A DNA stretch of 64,000 nt from Hemicentrotus pulcherrimus (GCA_003118195.1 BEXV01000160.1:279510-343509); one strand, 5' to 3'; positions 1-14,700 are shown, counted from the stretch's first letter. The notes: a model not told the origin generated them from the letters alone. Translations and numbers: made by a program.

Positions 1-3000
1 CCTCTCTCTCTCTATTTCGCTCTCTTTTGTTTTCTTTCTTTCTCTAATTTCTTTTCTTTTTTTCTCTCACAATATCATGGAACGACCAAACATAAAAAAC
101 AATGACAAAAGATCTCTTTTTTTAAAATTTATTTAATAAATTATTGGTATATTTTCCCTAAAGCTCAAATATAAATAAAAAGACACCTTACACTTATCTT
201 CAGCAATAAAAAGACCTGTATAGCATTTGATAAAAAATATTTTACACAAGACTAAAAACGCTGAACGAGTAACATTATAGCTGGCGCTACCGTGATTTCA
301 TACCGTTATGGGTTTCAGTGACACTATCATTAATATCGGGCACGAAATTTCCTTGAATGTAAATTACTTTTTGAACGAAATTTTCATTAGGCTTCAATAC
401 AGACATCCTGTCACATACATCATCACTTTAAACTGGTTGAAGCATTTTAAATATTTCACATAATTTTTTCGGTCCAAGATAGTTTTCCCTATCGAATAAG
501 GGAAAGCGACAGTTGAACTGTATGCACATAATTAAGAATGAGGCAGATATTCAACTAAAATCAAAGGAAAAAATCAGGAATTGATTTGGACAAAAGTAAT
601 ACTTAAGGTATTAAAAAAACCCAGAATGACAAAATACTAGAGGAGAACAATAAGTTTATCCCTTTTAATTGTTTCGATGGTAAACTATCTTCCCCATAAA
701 GATCCTTCGACCTCCACCCCCCTCCCCCTTCCTGCAAAAGCAGCACAAGCGGAAGGCAAACTCGTGTCCTCTTTTCCTAGGTTTCGCTCTGCAATCCTCG
801 TCACCTTGTAATTGAGTTTGTCGGAGAGCCTCCCGCACAGGATGAAGGTATTTCTGAGTGACGAGAGAGAACCGAGACTCTTTGCCCATTGTGTTTCCTT
901 ACCTCTAACATATAACCTCCAGACAAGATCTATCCATCAAACAGTCTTCTCGACTGACCCATTATCAGTTAGAGATCGCGAAGTTGCCCAAGCTAGCATT
1001 CACTAGAAGACTGGAGGGGGAGTTGAGAAGCTTAAGGGGCATATGGAAACCCCCATCGAATGGCGATAAAATTTTTTTTTTTAAAAGGTCGGGGAAGAAG
1101 CTAAACGGGGCCAGGGAACGTTAAAACACGATTGCTCCCCTACCTCATCTTCGTACCACTAGATGGTCTTATCATTTAGCATTATACTTGCATAGCAATA
1201 TCGATGCTCAGTTGCTCACCCCCTTCCCCTCCCCCATCGCTGGACACGCTCTAGGAAAATAAATGTACCAAAAATGTGTCCAAAGTAACATGAATGCCAT
1301 TCAAACGATTTTTAACAGTCGACGTCCTTCTGATTTCCCGTCAAATATCGATGTCACGCAGCGACCGTAATTCTAATTTTAGTACCGGAGATTTTCCATG
1401 TCAAGTCTTATGTCTTTCTTTGGACAAATTAGTGCAAAATGCTGGCATCCGTCTATTTCCCAGACAACAATGTGTTTTATGATAATAATTCTGCAAGCAC
1501 AAGGGACATCTTCCCAAGAAAATGTTTGCACCATCTCTTCCTTGTAATAACCCAGTATGAAATACAAAATTTGTTGTGTTTGTCTGTTATTCGTGTTCTC
1601 TGGTACAGAAAATGAATATAAGCAGAAAGAACTGTAAAAGAGTAGCACCGATTTCATCTGTAGTTTCAAGCTGAATATTCAGAGTATAGTTATACGAAGA
1701 CATGTAAATGGTTTCATGTCAAAATTAAATAGCTCAAAAAAAAATGAAGGTCTCCATATGAATGTACCTTCAAAAAGCAAAAATAGAAATACATGTATTT
1801 ACTGCCACCGTGAAGCTTTGAAACTCTGTTCTTGTTCTCAACTAGATGAATACATTTAAGTAACATCATTACTTCGATATACGTCTTAGTCAAACCAGGC
1901 ATACCCTCTCTGGTCAAACCAAATATTTCATTTATAGTATATAACATGTTAATACAGAGGGTCACTTTGTGATCTTGAAGTCTATTAATTCATTAAAATA
2001 TAATACAATTTAACGTTCATTTAGTACTGTAGCTGAAATAACTGTACATTTCCTATAATGAATCGAAGTATTGTGAAAGTTCCTTCAATTGACATGAACT
2101 CTAGTTGATTCTGTAAAAAGAAATGATACCTTATTTTAACCTTCAGACTAAATGTCTCCACTTATATTTGGACCATATTCAGTTGTATACTCGTTATCAT
2201 GATTATAAACAAAACTACTTCCCCCAGATAAATATGTGACCTATATTCCCCATACCCCCAATGAGATACACCTCAATATGCAATTATAAACTTTAGAAAA
2301 CGATGATGATTTCAAGCTGATTTTAGAGATACATGTACTTCAACCCTGATTGTTGTTAGTTTATAAATCGAGCATCAACATCATATAAACAGAAAATAAA
2401 CGACCAGGGGTGTATTGAAAGTCACCCCCCTCCCCTTCCCTGAGCGCAGAGCGAAATTTGAAAATCTAAAAGCAAATAAGCTGTTTCATTTCATTGTATT
2501 GTGCATTGTGGAAACCTTTTATAAGAAATATATTTCAATATTTCCCCCCTGTTAGAGGGTGGAAAGGAATATTCAGACATAATTATCATGTGCTATTATT
2601 TGTTTTAAAGAAGCAAAAAAGCCCGATCCCTGTTTTACAAATGCACTACGCAAGGCACAAGGGGCTTTTTTTATATACCAAACAAATCATTTAAAAAAAA
2701 CATTATATACATATTTGACTTCATGTCAATGTCACATGATAGAATATAATTATTCACATAGAATGGTTAAAATCTTGAAAGGCTGTCAAAATAAATAACA
2801 TTTTATTTACACATGAAAAAGCTGGTGTTTATGAAATACACCAACGGGAAGAAGAGCACCTCATAACATAAAGTTTCTTGAGCCTATTTTCCATTGGAAT
2901 ACCACAATAAGTTTGTGTGTATGTACTTGCTTTCATCGTTAGCGTCCATGCGGATTAGCAATTTTATGGTAACTCTCACAAGTTTATTGTCACTTCCATA

Positions 3001-3669
3001 ATTCAACCATGAAACTTTACGACGATGTTCGAAGATTTAGAACTACGACATCTTACATTTTGTTTCCATTTAATTAATGTCCAGGAAAAACTTCCTCTGA
3101 TGTCATATTTCCTAATGTTTCATGCTAAAATAGAGGAAACAATGACCATTGGTGAAGAGTGTCCGTCCTCTCTGTGCCTACAGCTAGGGTCAAAACGTCT
3201 CATTAGAAATATTGTGTGTCTTCAATTTTGATGTTTATATGAATTTACTTCCAAGAGTTGTTCAATCCACCGAGGTATACTGGTCTTTTCACTTCCCGAC
3301 GTTCTTTATATTGAATCCGCCTTCATCATCACGGTTGTCACGATTGTTTAGCAATGATCTCATTTCAACTGATGACAAATATATAGCAATCCAACATTGT
3401 AGGCGTCATTATAAAGAAATATGTGCACGCTCTCTGCTTCGTCTGTTGTGCGAGTAGAATAGTCCAGCAATGTAAAATGAGAGAGCTAATGGCAAAATAA
3501 GGCAATTGATATTCACGATAAAAAAATCTTAGATGTCATGTTAATATTTCGTTTGTCTGGTCATATTTGGTCGAAAGTATATATATATATATATAAATTT
3601 ATCGGAGAGAAGAGAGAAAGTAGTTTTCTTTGTTCGTTTTTCTGCCTCCCTTCTCAACATGCCATCAGA
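1..3669. other. 3' flank and probable 3' UTR region of the protease gene
   Basis: No exon recognised. Minus-strand ATTAAA at 3074-3069 and AATAAA at 2988-2983 are the first candidate poly(A) signals I noticed, about 600-690 nt past the stop. Positions 1-70 are pyrimidine-rich. An alternating TA run lies at about 3579-3594, just beyond the stop. Confidence 0.4.
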
Positions 3670-4029
3670 TCACTCTGTGGTGACTCTAGTGTGACGTTTT
3701 ATCCACGAGGTATACCTATGCAGTCGTGTGTAATAGCCGTATTTGTCCTGGTCATCGCAAGCATCACCCCAACTGACCGTACCAAGTATATACCATCGAC
3801 CATTGGCGTGTTGCATACTAAAGGGTGCTCCACTGTCCCCCTCACAGGCATCGCCTCGGTTCGCTTCTCGGAACCCTGCGCAGAACATGTTGGAAGTGAA
3901 ATCGTAGCTCGTGGCTCGCCGGCACGTTTTTCTCTCGACGACAGGAACGAAAACCTGGTTGAGATAACGAGGGTAATCCATGTTGTCCCCTTTACGTCCC
4001 CATCCTGCCACCGAACCGTAACTGCCACT
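3670..4029 (-). CDS. Exon 8: C-terminal protease segment (Ser195) and stop
   Basis: The coding part is 360 bp (119 codons plus TGA). Its acceptor is CTTTTTCATTTTCAG|AGT, phase 0. It covers residues 635-753. VAGWGRKG is the usual S1 core. C670-C684 is the C168-C182 pair. RGDACEGDSGAPF holds S700 (Ser195), D694 (Asp189, trypsin-type specificity) and C696, which pairs with C725. VSWGDAC and KYGYYT give W721 and G722 (215, 216) and Y731 (225). The domain ends with the usual helix (SWIKR) a few residues before the stop. Oddity: GDSGG is GDSGA, with Ala702 at position 197. The block resembles vertebrate thrombin more than digestive trypsin, but that is a motif-level impression, not an orthology claim. 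Confidence 0.92.
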   Translation of the reverse strand, partial: SGSYGSVAGWGRKGDNMDYPRYLNQVFVPVVERKTCRRATSYDFTSNMFCAGFREANRGDACEGDSGAPFSMQHANGRWYILGTVSWGDACDDQDKYGYYTRLHRYTSWIKRHTRVTTE

Positions 4030-5724
4030 CTGAAAATGAAAAAGAGAGTGAAGAAAATAGTCGTGAAAGGATGCAAAACGGTACATCGATGTGCGTTTGG
4101 AAGAATAATACAAGGCTGCCACCCCCGCCCCCTCTCCCGTCCCATTCCCTCCCCCTGTTCCCGAAATTAATATTCAAGCATCGAGGATGTCTCTTTGTAA
4201 TTTTTGTCATCATGTAGCACATTTACTTAATCGTATTTTCACTCAGGATGTGGCATAACTTTATTTGTTGCTGGCAAAAACCAACGAAAATTAGAAATTC
4301 TTTTATTTGGCCAAAAGACGTCAGTCATCCCACCCCACTCCCGGGGAAGGAGATATTGTGCAGTTATGACTACTGATGTAATATATGTAATCATAGCATC
4401 ATTAGCATGATGTAATACAAATATGACTTATCTTCTTTTCTTGAATCCGTTGGATTATGTGGACTAACTTCCACAAAATTCTGAAAGTTAGTAAAGTAGG
4501 TAATTTTGTTATTAACTTCTAATCTACTGATTCACCTGAGATCATTTTGACAAACCTTACCTTGAGAAAAGACTTGGCAAGCTTGGTTGTGGGAAAACAG
4601 ATGGGTCTGACGTAGTTATTGAACTCGATGCGTTCACTAAGTTTAATGAGAGCTATGTCGTGATCTAGCTGAACCTGAGAGCCCTCGTGAACGACGATCT
4701 CAGCGACATCGTAAGCGCGTTGATGTGTCTCAGGCATCAGCCTGTCGTAGTCGCCGAGCTGGATTTTGAGAGTCGAAGCCGAGTGCGATTGGGCCTAGAA
4801 AAAATATGACAACAATAAATAAGAGGAATGAAATCCTTGAATATCCAATATTTATACATAATTAACACCATTTCTTAACTATTTCAGAATAATAGAATAA
4901 CAGTTAATGCACGTAGGATATTAGCAGGGCACATCCAAAAACAGTTGAGCAAAATTCATCTAGGCTGCTGAAGCAACCAGCACATCACTTTCACGAAAGG
5001 GTTATCACGGTTAAGGAAATTTTGGGTTTGTTCCCAATGAAAGGTTGAAATATTATTCATTATAATCTATTATCGTAGTCATCATATATATAAAGGAGAA
5101 AGAGACCATTTCCCTCAACAGTAGCTTAAAGAATCCTGCTAATGGGTCTTCTTTAACATTGCTTCAACTTTACACCTCATAACTTTAAGTTTTAGAGGAA
5201 AGGTGAGACAAGGAGGTGTGGGATCCTACCCCAATCTCCTGAATGCACCTACAAGACAGGACTTACGACTTTCCCCTTGCAAACGCTTTCAATTTAACGA
5301 TGGGCTCGGTCGATATGGGATATCATTTAGAACACAATACGCACTAATCATGTTAGGATATTGAATACAGCATATTTAAATGAAGATTACCTCTACGCAA
5401 TGGGCTGCAGTGATGATCCAATACTCGTTGATGATGCTACCAGCACAGAACATACGACCTGATTGTACGTTCCAGAGTTGTGCCATCCATGGCGCCGCGC
5501 CCCTAGGGGCTCGCATCCCCGTACTGATACGAGCTGTCCGCTCCTGTGCCATTCCACATACTACAGGAGAGAAAATGGTAAAGAGGAGGAGAGGGGAGTG
5601 GAAAGGTATAGTAGAAAGGAAATAAAGAGGAAGGGAGAGAGGATAGAGGAGTGGACAAACGAGAGAGAGAAAGAAACACAGAGAGAGGGGAAAGAGGGGG
5701 CAGAGGGTTGGGCAATGGTGTAAA

Positions 5725-5763
<39 letters not shown>

Positions 5764-8700
5764 TAGAGGGAGAGAGAGGAAGGAAATGTATATGTAGAAA
5801 GAATGAAGGGGAAAGGGGAAACAAAAATGAAAATGACGAAGGTTAAAAATACAGCACTTGGTATTAAGAAAAACTTGATTACAAAACTGATAACGAAAAA
5901 AAGTGGCAATATAGTAACATAGGAAGTGTATAAATGGATCACGTACCAACTACCTGTAGAACAATTGAGTAAAGCTTTGAATATAATGCGTTTTATAACA
6001 TATCGTCCTTCAACTTCACCGACTGATATTTGCAAGTTATACCAGGGTATGTCAGTTTATACAATGATAGAGTTATAATCTAGTTGGCAGAGGTAGCAGC
6101 GCGCAGGCTTTATTAATGTATCAACAGTTTGAAGCATTATGTTGAGAGGTGACAATAATGGAGCGTTTCCGGGGAAGGGATTTGTCACAAAATGTGGTCG
6201 GAGCCTGGATCCTAGCCCAAGCGGAGACAACTTTCCAGCAAAAACCCTTCGAAAAATGTAAGGGCGCTGGCCAATTGCCTCTCTCCTTCAAATCCTGCTT
6301 AGGTCTAGTGAGCATTGAAATGAAAGTCGACCTTTTTAGTCACGGGGTATTTCGGCAGATCTGAACCAATTATGGCTGGAATTGGGAAATTAATTAGGTG
6401 GGAAGGACTAAATACTTCGACATCAAGGCTGCTAAAGCGATTTAAGACTTCAAGACCTTTACAAACAAAAGACATATTGTGGTTTACTTATGTCTTAAGA
6501 AACCATAATGACCTAATCTGTCGTTTTCAACTCGAATATCTGCTCTTGAACATGTGATATAAAAATGATATATGATATATGGGACATGCAGGGACTTTGT
6601 TATTTCCTTTCAAGGTATACATAGGGCAACACATGCGGGTTATATTTCATCGACATTCAACCTTATTACGTCCGGTCAGTCTTGGGTATGTTCCCTGTCA
6701 GCCCTTGACTGTGTCAGATGACTGCCTTGCCACTCAATATAAGTCAGGGCAAAACAGCAGCCAATTAAACACAAACCCAGTCAGTTACAATTGAAGACAT
6801 TTGGGAACACTGAGCTTTAATCCCAAGTTATCACAACCGAAACGAAAAGGCAACCCCTGTCACAGATTTGCAATATTACCGCTGAGTTCCAGACACAAAT
6901 TTTGTATTGACAAGATAATGTAAGCGTGTGTATTTTGTGATTATCATTTTCACAAAGTTAAGTCATTAAAGTTTATTGAGACTTACATTTTGTGACATTA
7001 GTTGTAGAAAATATATAGTAAGTATATCTTCCGAAATCATTTATAACCTTCGGCACCTCAATACCGCTGCCACCATTTTGGCTACATAAACATCCCTTCG
7101 AGAACATATTTTATTTTGCGATACGGATTGATGTAATGGTCTCGATATAATTGTCATTGTTCGGCTCATCAATCGTTTTAAAATGAGAAACCATAATAGA
7201 GGTACAAAACTTTTAACAGTGACAAGGACTCCTGGCTGAGAGCGATGCACGCATTTTTAATTTCTACCCACACAACTTGATGACATTCAATACAGGCGTT
7301 ACATGAGAGCTTTACCTATTCTAAGGAATGTTACAGTTTGTTTCATGAACCACATATCTGTCTTATCTTCGGCCTACTTTTCTCTAATTAGATCATTTAA
7401 GAGATTAGTGCGCAACCGTCGAAGCTCTTTTTGCTGATGATGTGTGTGTGATAATTGTGACGTAAGTTAGTCTGGGGGCAGCTCTTGTGAGTCATACGAA
7501 GGGTAGCCTTGAAGTTGTAGCTAAAATATGTTTCAGATGACAAAGGATTGATTGAGGTACTTCCCGTTCTCCCAACAAAAATTATTTGAATACTCGAGAA
7601 TAAATAGATTGTATGTAAAAACAAAAATAAAACAAAAAAAAACAACTAAATTTGTCACATTTCATGTTAAATGTTTAAGCTACGAAAAAGAAAAAAAAAT
7701 GTAATCGACATGGTGAATGTTTTATTACATCAATTTCCTAGGGACCGATCAAGACGAAAGCGGTTCATAAAGTTTATAATTGGCCTATTATGTTGGAACT
7801 GGGTTATACAAAGTCGTGAAAGATACAAAGTAGTCTACTTGCAGTTGTAACGTTGTCATCGCTTAGTTAAAGGGTGACGCTGCCCCTTCCCCACTTGGGA
7901 GCTTGATCATAGACACTTTAGGAATAACCTAAATTCATCTTAAATTAGATTCTCAGACTTTTTAATCTCCTCCACTGAGTAAGGTCGTGTAGTCAATTTT
8001 TCATAGTGTCCCTTTCTCATTAGCCTTATCCCCCTGTTTGAGAAGTCTTTCAAGTGTAATCCTGAATCCCTTTCTCAAAACTCTAATCCTCCGTGTGTAG
8101 TATCTTCTCTTCCATTTATGGGATAGTTTGTGCATCTATCATGATATCCATGACGATGTCTACATTATATTAGAGAATGACAGCATATGCAAATATCATG
8201 ATATTACTCAACTGATCAAAGAGTCGTGAGACGAGCAAGTTATTAGAGCTGACATCGGAGACACTTACAAGACGCGCTTTTTAAAGAAATCGAAATGAAT
8301 TTATAAGTAGATAATTCAAAGAGCTGTCTGGCGCATCAAAATAAAGTAGTGGCGGAAAAGGGTGTCAGCTATTTCAAATCAAACGGAACGTTTGCCCTGA
8401 CCTCCTTAATTTCCTTAGCTGTCCTATTTATTTTATTTTCAGGAAATCTTTCGATGCAAAGTTATGATCTCACGCTATCCTATTCGACATGCCCATCGCA
8501 ATCAGAACACGTGCTCGATTACGATAGGGAAAAGGTCGAGGACAAGACTTTATTTTGTGCCAATTTTAAATAAATTTTAGTATATATTTGTCTATGCATT
8601 TAATACAAATGGTAAAAGTACTTTGTGACTTTAAAAAAAAGCAAACTGATATTTGGCACATGATAATTTATTAACATCGTTTTAATCACAGAATTGCCGT

Positions 8701-11700
8701 TGCTCTTTCTTTGTACAGAACACATACTGAGCTTTACTTAAAGATTTTTGTTTTATCCCAATGTTCACTATTACCCTTCTTTATCAGGAAGCACAAGTTC
8801 CTCTCGACGATAATAAAGAGAGGACGGCTAAACAGTTGCCTTGGTAACGGCATAAAACTGAAATCGCACTTTTCATGCGTGTGAGTCACTTTATCTGGGG
8901 TATGATTAAAATGTTCCCGGTTTCTGACTTTTTATCAGAGTCGAATATACATTGAGGTTGGAGAAGTCAACTTGGGGTACTGGAGGTGGGGTTGCATGTG
9001 AACAAACGGGTTGAAAAGTTTCACAATTATTACCGGATTTATCATTACAAAGTGCGTTCGGTATTTTGACATTCCTCAGTGAGAGAGTTAAACAGATTTC
9101 TTTTCTTTCTTCACTTTGTGCTTGATAGGGCTTCTGAAAAGAATAATAATACTTAACATGCGGAAAAGAGACAGCGAAGATCCCGTCTTTCTCTGAGAAT
9201 TAGTCTCTCGATGGGGTATTATTCTGCTTTCATATCATTATGTTATGTCCTTCATACACAACACATCGGAAAATCCGACACAGTTATTCGATTAAATTGG
9301 TCTCGATTTCCATAATCCCAATCCAAATAAAAAGACCGGTTGCCTCTTTTTCATGAAACGTCATAATAGTGCAACGGGATTTAACTGCAAAAGATAATCT
9401 GTCTATGAGGATTTGTCGCTGCTTTAATATAACGTCTAAGTCGTCTTGTTCAGATCTATTTAAAACGAACCAGACTATTCTTCAAAAGCAATTTGAAGTC
9501 ACCTAGCATGGCAATTACTTAGGCTTAATACTTCTGTTAAGGTTAACAAATCAATTAACATTCTACTATCCTATAGGTATCGGAAACACTTTTAGCTCAC
9601 CGCTGAACACGGGACGTGGCTTACAGATATATTATAATAATCATTCATTTATAACCCTCTAACTCTCCTATTTGTTAAGAGAAGTTTTGAGGGGAGATCA
9701 CAGGGACTGTGTGTCTGCCAAAGACAGTATGATTTTTTTTCACAAAAAAACCGTAATGAATTTGCAGCAAGGGAAGGATCGTGTCTCCTGATTCATTCTT
9801 AATCACGGAACAATTTTGTTGATGTGGACTCCAAAAGTGCAAGTCGGGGTCACCGCACGATTTTATTAATACAACCCTCCTAAATGTGTTGTGGTTGGTA
9901 GACTCACCGTTGATAATGTGACGGTCTTTCAATAATGAGTTGTTTAGAGACATGGCTGTTGTTAAACACCTTTGTTAGAGTTTGTGATGCACAGTTAAAT
10001 GGTTCACCTTGAAAAGAGTACCCACTGAAGGCATAGGTCCAATATTTAACATGACAAACCTTATGTATAATGACAAAATGCTTGAGTTTGTAATCAATAT
10101 ACCTATCTTTAAAAATCGGTTTCGAATGTCTCTACATTTTAAAAAAATCTCTGTGATTTTATTTAAATGATTCATGTTGTTAGAGAAGCAAAGTACTTGG
10201 GTTTCAATGCTTCTGGGTATTAGATTAAACTACGCGTACACATCCATCCTGGCAATTGGTGAAATCAAAACGAAAATAAAATCTATAAAATAAACGAGAC
10301 ATTATTTTAGTCCACGGGAGAGCTGTCATAATATAGTACCCGTCCCATGCATCACTGGCTAGACTTGAGCTTGGTCATATCGCTCATTTGGGAAGTCACC
10401 CCCCCCCCCTTACGGTCAGACATCTTTTATCTATCAAATCAAACCAATTTTTCATTTCCTCGAATGATTTGGAGGTTTGCGGAGACGAAGACAGAAGGAA
10501 GGGTTGAAGTTCATTGCTCATAGCCAGACAATGAGAGAGACGACGGTGAGATTGGGATTTCAATGCTTGGAAAAAAGCCTTGACGAGTTGAGATCAACGA
10601 AATATTAATTCACATCTCTCTCTTTAAAACCTACTTCCTGCCATGACCATCGTATTTCGTAGCAATGGAAAGTGATAAAGATAGAAAGTTATATGATTGC
10701 ATTACCTGGAATAGAAGTGGGCCGATCCGAAACCATGCTTGATTGTTTTAGTTAACATAAATACCAACATAGGATCAAATCAATCAAATTTTCCTCGAAC
10801 TTATGTTATCTTAATTTCCGCGTTGTCTACCCGTTCACTTCATTTTAAGTTCTGTTTAGGGGGTTAGCGTTATATCACTTCCTAATGTATTATTTCAATT
10901 ATGTAAATGCTATCCTTTTTCAAATGTTTTCCCCCTCATCTTTTCTTTCATCTGTCAAAAAACCCAGCCCGCTGTCGCACGTGTCTCTGTCCTTCCGGGT
11001 GCTCTCCATACACATGGTCCTGATTACCAAAGAATGACTATCGGTCACCTACATTCACCAGACGTTAAGATAGATGGACTTACGATGCAAGATGTCGGGT
11101 GACACGGGAATGTCGGATACCGCGAAGGGACCGACACCTCGCTGCGTGGAGGCCGCCACCAAGAACTTGTACCTCTGAAGAGAATCGACACCGGTGAGGA
11201 CGACGAACTCCCTTCGAGTGCTTCCCCTGTGGATGACGCTGTCGGTGTTGATGTCGATGAGCATGTAGGCGTAGGTCACGATGTGGCCACCACGCCAACC
11301 GCAGGCGGGTGGATCCCACGTTAGCTTGAGGGAGTTTTGGCTCTGGAAGTTGTGGTAGATGTTGAGGGGTATATCTGAAGGAACTGAAATACAAGAATAA
11401 ATAAATGAATAAATTGAAATTGAAATTGAAAAACATTGATTGCCCCTGACAAATAAATGTATCCACTGTTTTTGCTGTATTCTTCTGATTAATAGGGAAG
11501 TGAGCTTTGGCTGTATATCTTAATAGAAGTAAACTGACATGACAAGGATGATAACTGCGTAACCAAAGAGCACTAGCGCGTTGATTTGGTTTGGAACCTG
11601 GGTCCTTCAGGTTAAGAGATCACTTCTCTACCACTGGGCGACCTTGTCTCCTAAATAAATGATAAGGGAGAGGACTACTCTGAGAAGTGATGCTTAGTTT

Positions 11701-14700
11701 GTATTCTTAATGTACACGAACCACAGTAAATAAATACTTCTCCCTAAACATAGAAGTTCATCTATTGTAGTGACAAAAGAAAATTCAGGATAATCAGTTT
11801 TGTTTCGTATTGTTTATTGGTGTCTTTAACTTATTTCCTTAAATCATCTACACTACAGTAAGTTCAACAGTTCAGACTGAGTTAAGTTTAGCTCCTAAAG
11901 TATGTTGAATTTCAAAAATGTCTCATCATCGTATAAATTGGTGTCATGGAGGTTAGTTTGGATAACATCTTAATTCCCTGTAGCTGTCAATTTCCTCGTA
12001 CATAATAAAGACTCCCAAAATCCAGAATGTATAAAATCTGCTGCTGAATGGTAAATATTGCCTTCAGGGTTAAACTTTTTGTAAAGATTGTCGTAAGAGG
12101 TTGGATCGTATTCCTGTAACTAGCCATCATGGTTAGCCAGGGTGAGCCCCAATACCTGTTCTACTTTCGTAATAACAAACAAATGAATATTGGACATGCT
12201 TCAATAGAAAAAATTTTAACACATTTTTGTGTTAATCGTCACATACATGAATTGGTCGAATGATGTAGTTCAGCGGTGTTCAGTAGAATCTAATACCATG
12301 CTTACGGTGGGAACCATGCTTCAATCTTTTTTTGTAAGTCGAATTTTGGAGGTAAACCATGGTAACCAATTTTCATGAGGGCCATTTTTCATCGCTCGGA
12401 GGAACTTGGTATGTCATAGAGGATATCTCAATGTTGACATGGTGATGGGTGCTGACAATTCAAGGTTTGTTTTACAAGATATGTTGACAGATAGCTACAT
12501 AAAGGTTTTTGAGGTGGATTCTTTCATGCTCAAAAATTCTATTCAATGTTTCATCACGGCTATTTCATTTCGCTACCTCATGAAAATTTCGTCCCACGAC
12601 TAAAAATAAAACCGCGAGGAGTTAGTGATTGTCTAAAGATAGTCCATAGCGTGAGATGATGCCCACTGAAGGATTCATCATAAGTTAAGTTAAGAACGTC
12701 TCATGTATAGAAGCTGATGTACTCTTGGTCTAATCATTAACTAAACGTTGTAATCCATATACCATTAAATCAAACAAAGATTAATGAAGACTGTTGTTTA
12801 TGAAAGAAGCCCTCAACATTATTGCTGCTCTGTCATTTCTAATTTAAATATCTGACAAGATTTTTGTAAATAACCTAGTAAGCTGAAACCACAAGTATTG
12901 TACAGGTTCTACTTTCGACTGAAGTGATGACAACATTTCGTCCCGTCCACTTTGCATTTTTAAGTTGCAACATCAAATCACCTCCCACGCGATTGTAAGT
13001 CATAGGCCTACATGTCACTTTATGGCATGTATGGAAAAAATATTTTCATGGAAACGGCCAGAGTATGATTTTTATGCCAATTTTACTTTTATGTTTATGC
13101 ACGACCAATAAATCAAATTGGACTGAACTGAAATGAAATGAACTGAGCTGAAATCGATCTGGGCTTGCCTTAAAGTAAAACCAAGATATTTGTAATGCTT
13201 CACAATCTGTTTTTCTTGTTGACTCTTAACTGAATGCTGAGGGTACTGCAGTTTAACTGAATTCTTCAAAATCTAGACCGGTGTAATCCTAAGTATACTA
13301 AGAAGAAGAATTTTTAAAGAATTGTTTCATTATAGTGTCCTTTTTTATTAAATAGGCCTATCCACATCACTTTCCTTATGTCCTTTATAATTTCTACCTG
13401 AAACAATTTTCTAAATCATGATTTTACGAACAATAGTGGCCTTTGGATTTTGGTTGCTGCATTTATTGTTTAACTATGAAGAAACGAAGTCAACTCGGAA
13501 CGTGTGATCCAAACGTCCCCAAACGAATCTTCATTTTGTTCTGTTTTCCAATCTGTTTTACATTTAAGAGTCAAACAAAACAAGATAAAATTGAACTGTT
13601 AATCTTTCTCAAGTGTGCAAATAATTTGTAAACACTTGAAGCTGAGCTCATAGAGCATTAATTCCCCGCATGTCGCGTACCTTTGTGTAAATTGCACCAG
13701 CATGCCCACGTGACCCAGACGGGAAACCCCCGAATCCAAAAGCGATATGGTATCACGTGATCGTACTAATAATGTGCAATTATATTGCGTGTCATTCTTT
13801 GACCCGGTTAGGTGACACCAGTCTGTCTCCTTTAACAAACAGGGGCGGATCAAGCTTTTTACAATGGGGGGGGGGTGGCAAAATCTAAACAAAATCTCTT
13901 GCCCTAAATTAGTAATAAAGTTAAATGTTATGATATTAATCGGGTGCATATTTGGTGTATTTTCAGTATGCTTGGTTCAAAACGAGCGCATGGGGGGCTC
14001 TCCTTGAATCCGCCAGGGTTTGATGGCTCCGTTTGTTGGTATAATGCCAGTAAATGATGCTCAAAATTATGTAGGTTAAAGAGCCTTCCGGGACAAGGTA
14101 TGACCATTATGCAGTACTTTTCGACCTTGAGGCATTGTGTCTGTATTGATGTCTTTTTAAGTGCGCTGTTTTTCATTTTCAAAATACCGTTCCAAATCAC
14201 ATAATAATGGTTTTGTTTCTCAAATGTGCATTAATACATCGCAGATCATGCTGTATTCATGGAGCGAAATTGTATTACGAAGAGAGATGATTGATAGGCG
14301 AATGAAGAATTTTTATCACAATAACATGATAATATTAACAAATTTGGCCATTGCGAATTCATAAACATGCATGGGTAACAAATAGCACATGTAATCGCGC
14401 ACCACCCACTCACAAATGTTGTGCTCTTGAAAATGTTGAAATACTTCAACCATCATAGACTTTAAAGGACCACACATAAGCCCTTTTACTCTTGACATAC
14501 CTGTTTCCGACGTCCTCTTGGTGGAGTTCACTTTCCTACTCCTACCAAATTGATTTCTAGCCGATACGAAGACGGTATAACTAGAGTAGGGTTGTAATGC
14601 CGCCACGACCAGATGCGTCATCGTCGTCACCCCAGCGAGCGTCAACCTGTTCGTCTGGCCTGGGAGAGGCGATGTCTCCTCGCACTGATCGAGGTTCTCG

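Noticed and set aside
3538..4170. 210-codon plus-strand open frame and a second minus-strand frame (3699-4145)
   Set aside because: They are antisense or shifted shadows of the final protease exon, which has clear S1 motifs and matching splice sites in the other frame.
5503..5949. Ser/Leu/Pro-rich minus-strand frames beside exon 6
   Set aside because: Translation of the (CT)n pyrimidine tract upstream of the acceptor.
8349..8573. 74-codon frame with a hydrophobic segment
   Set aside because: Lies in the 5.5-kb intron on the opposite strand, has no recognised homology, and the hydrophobic run is from T-rich sequence.
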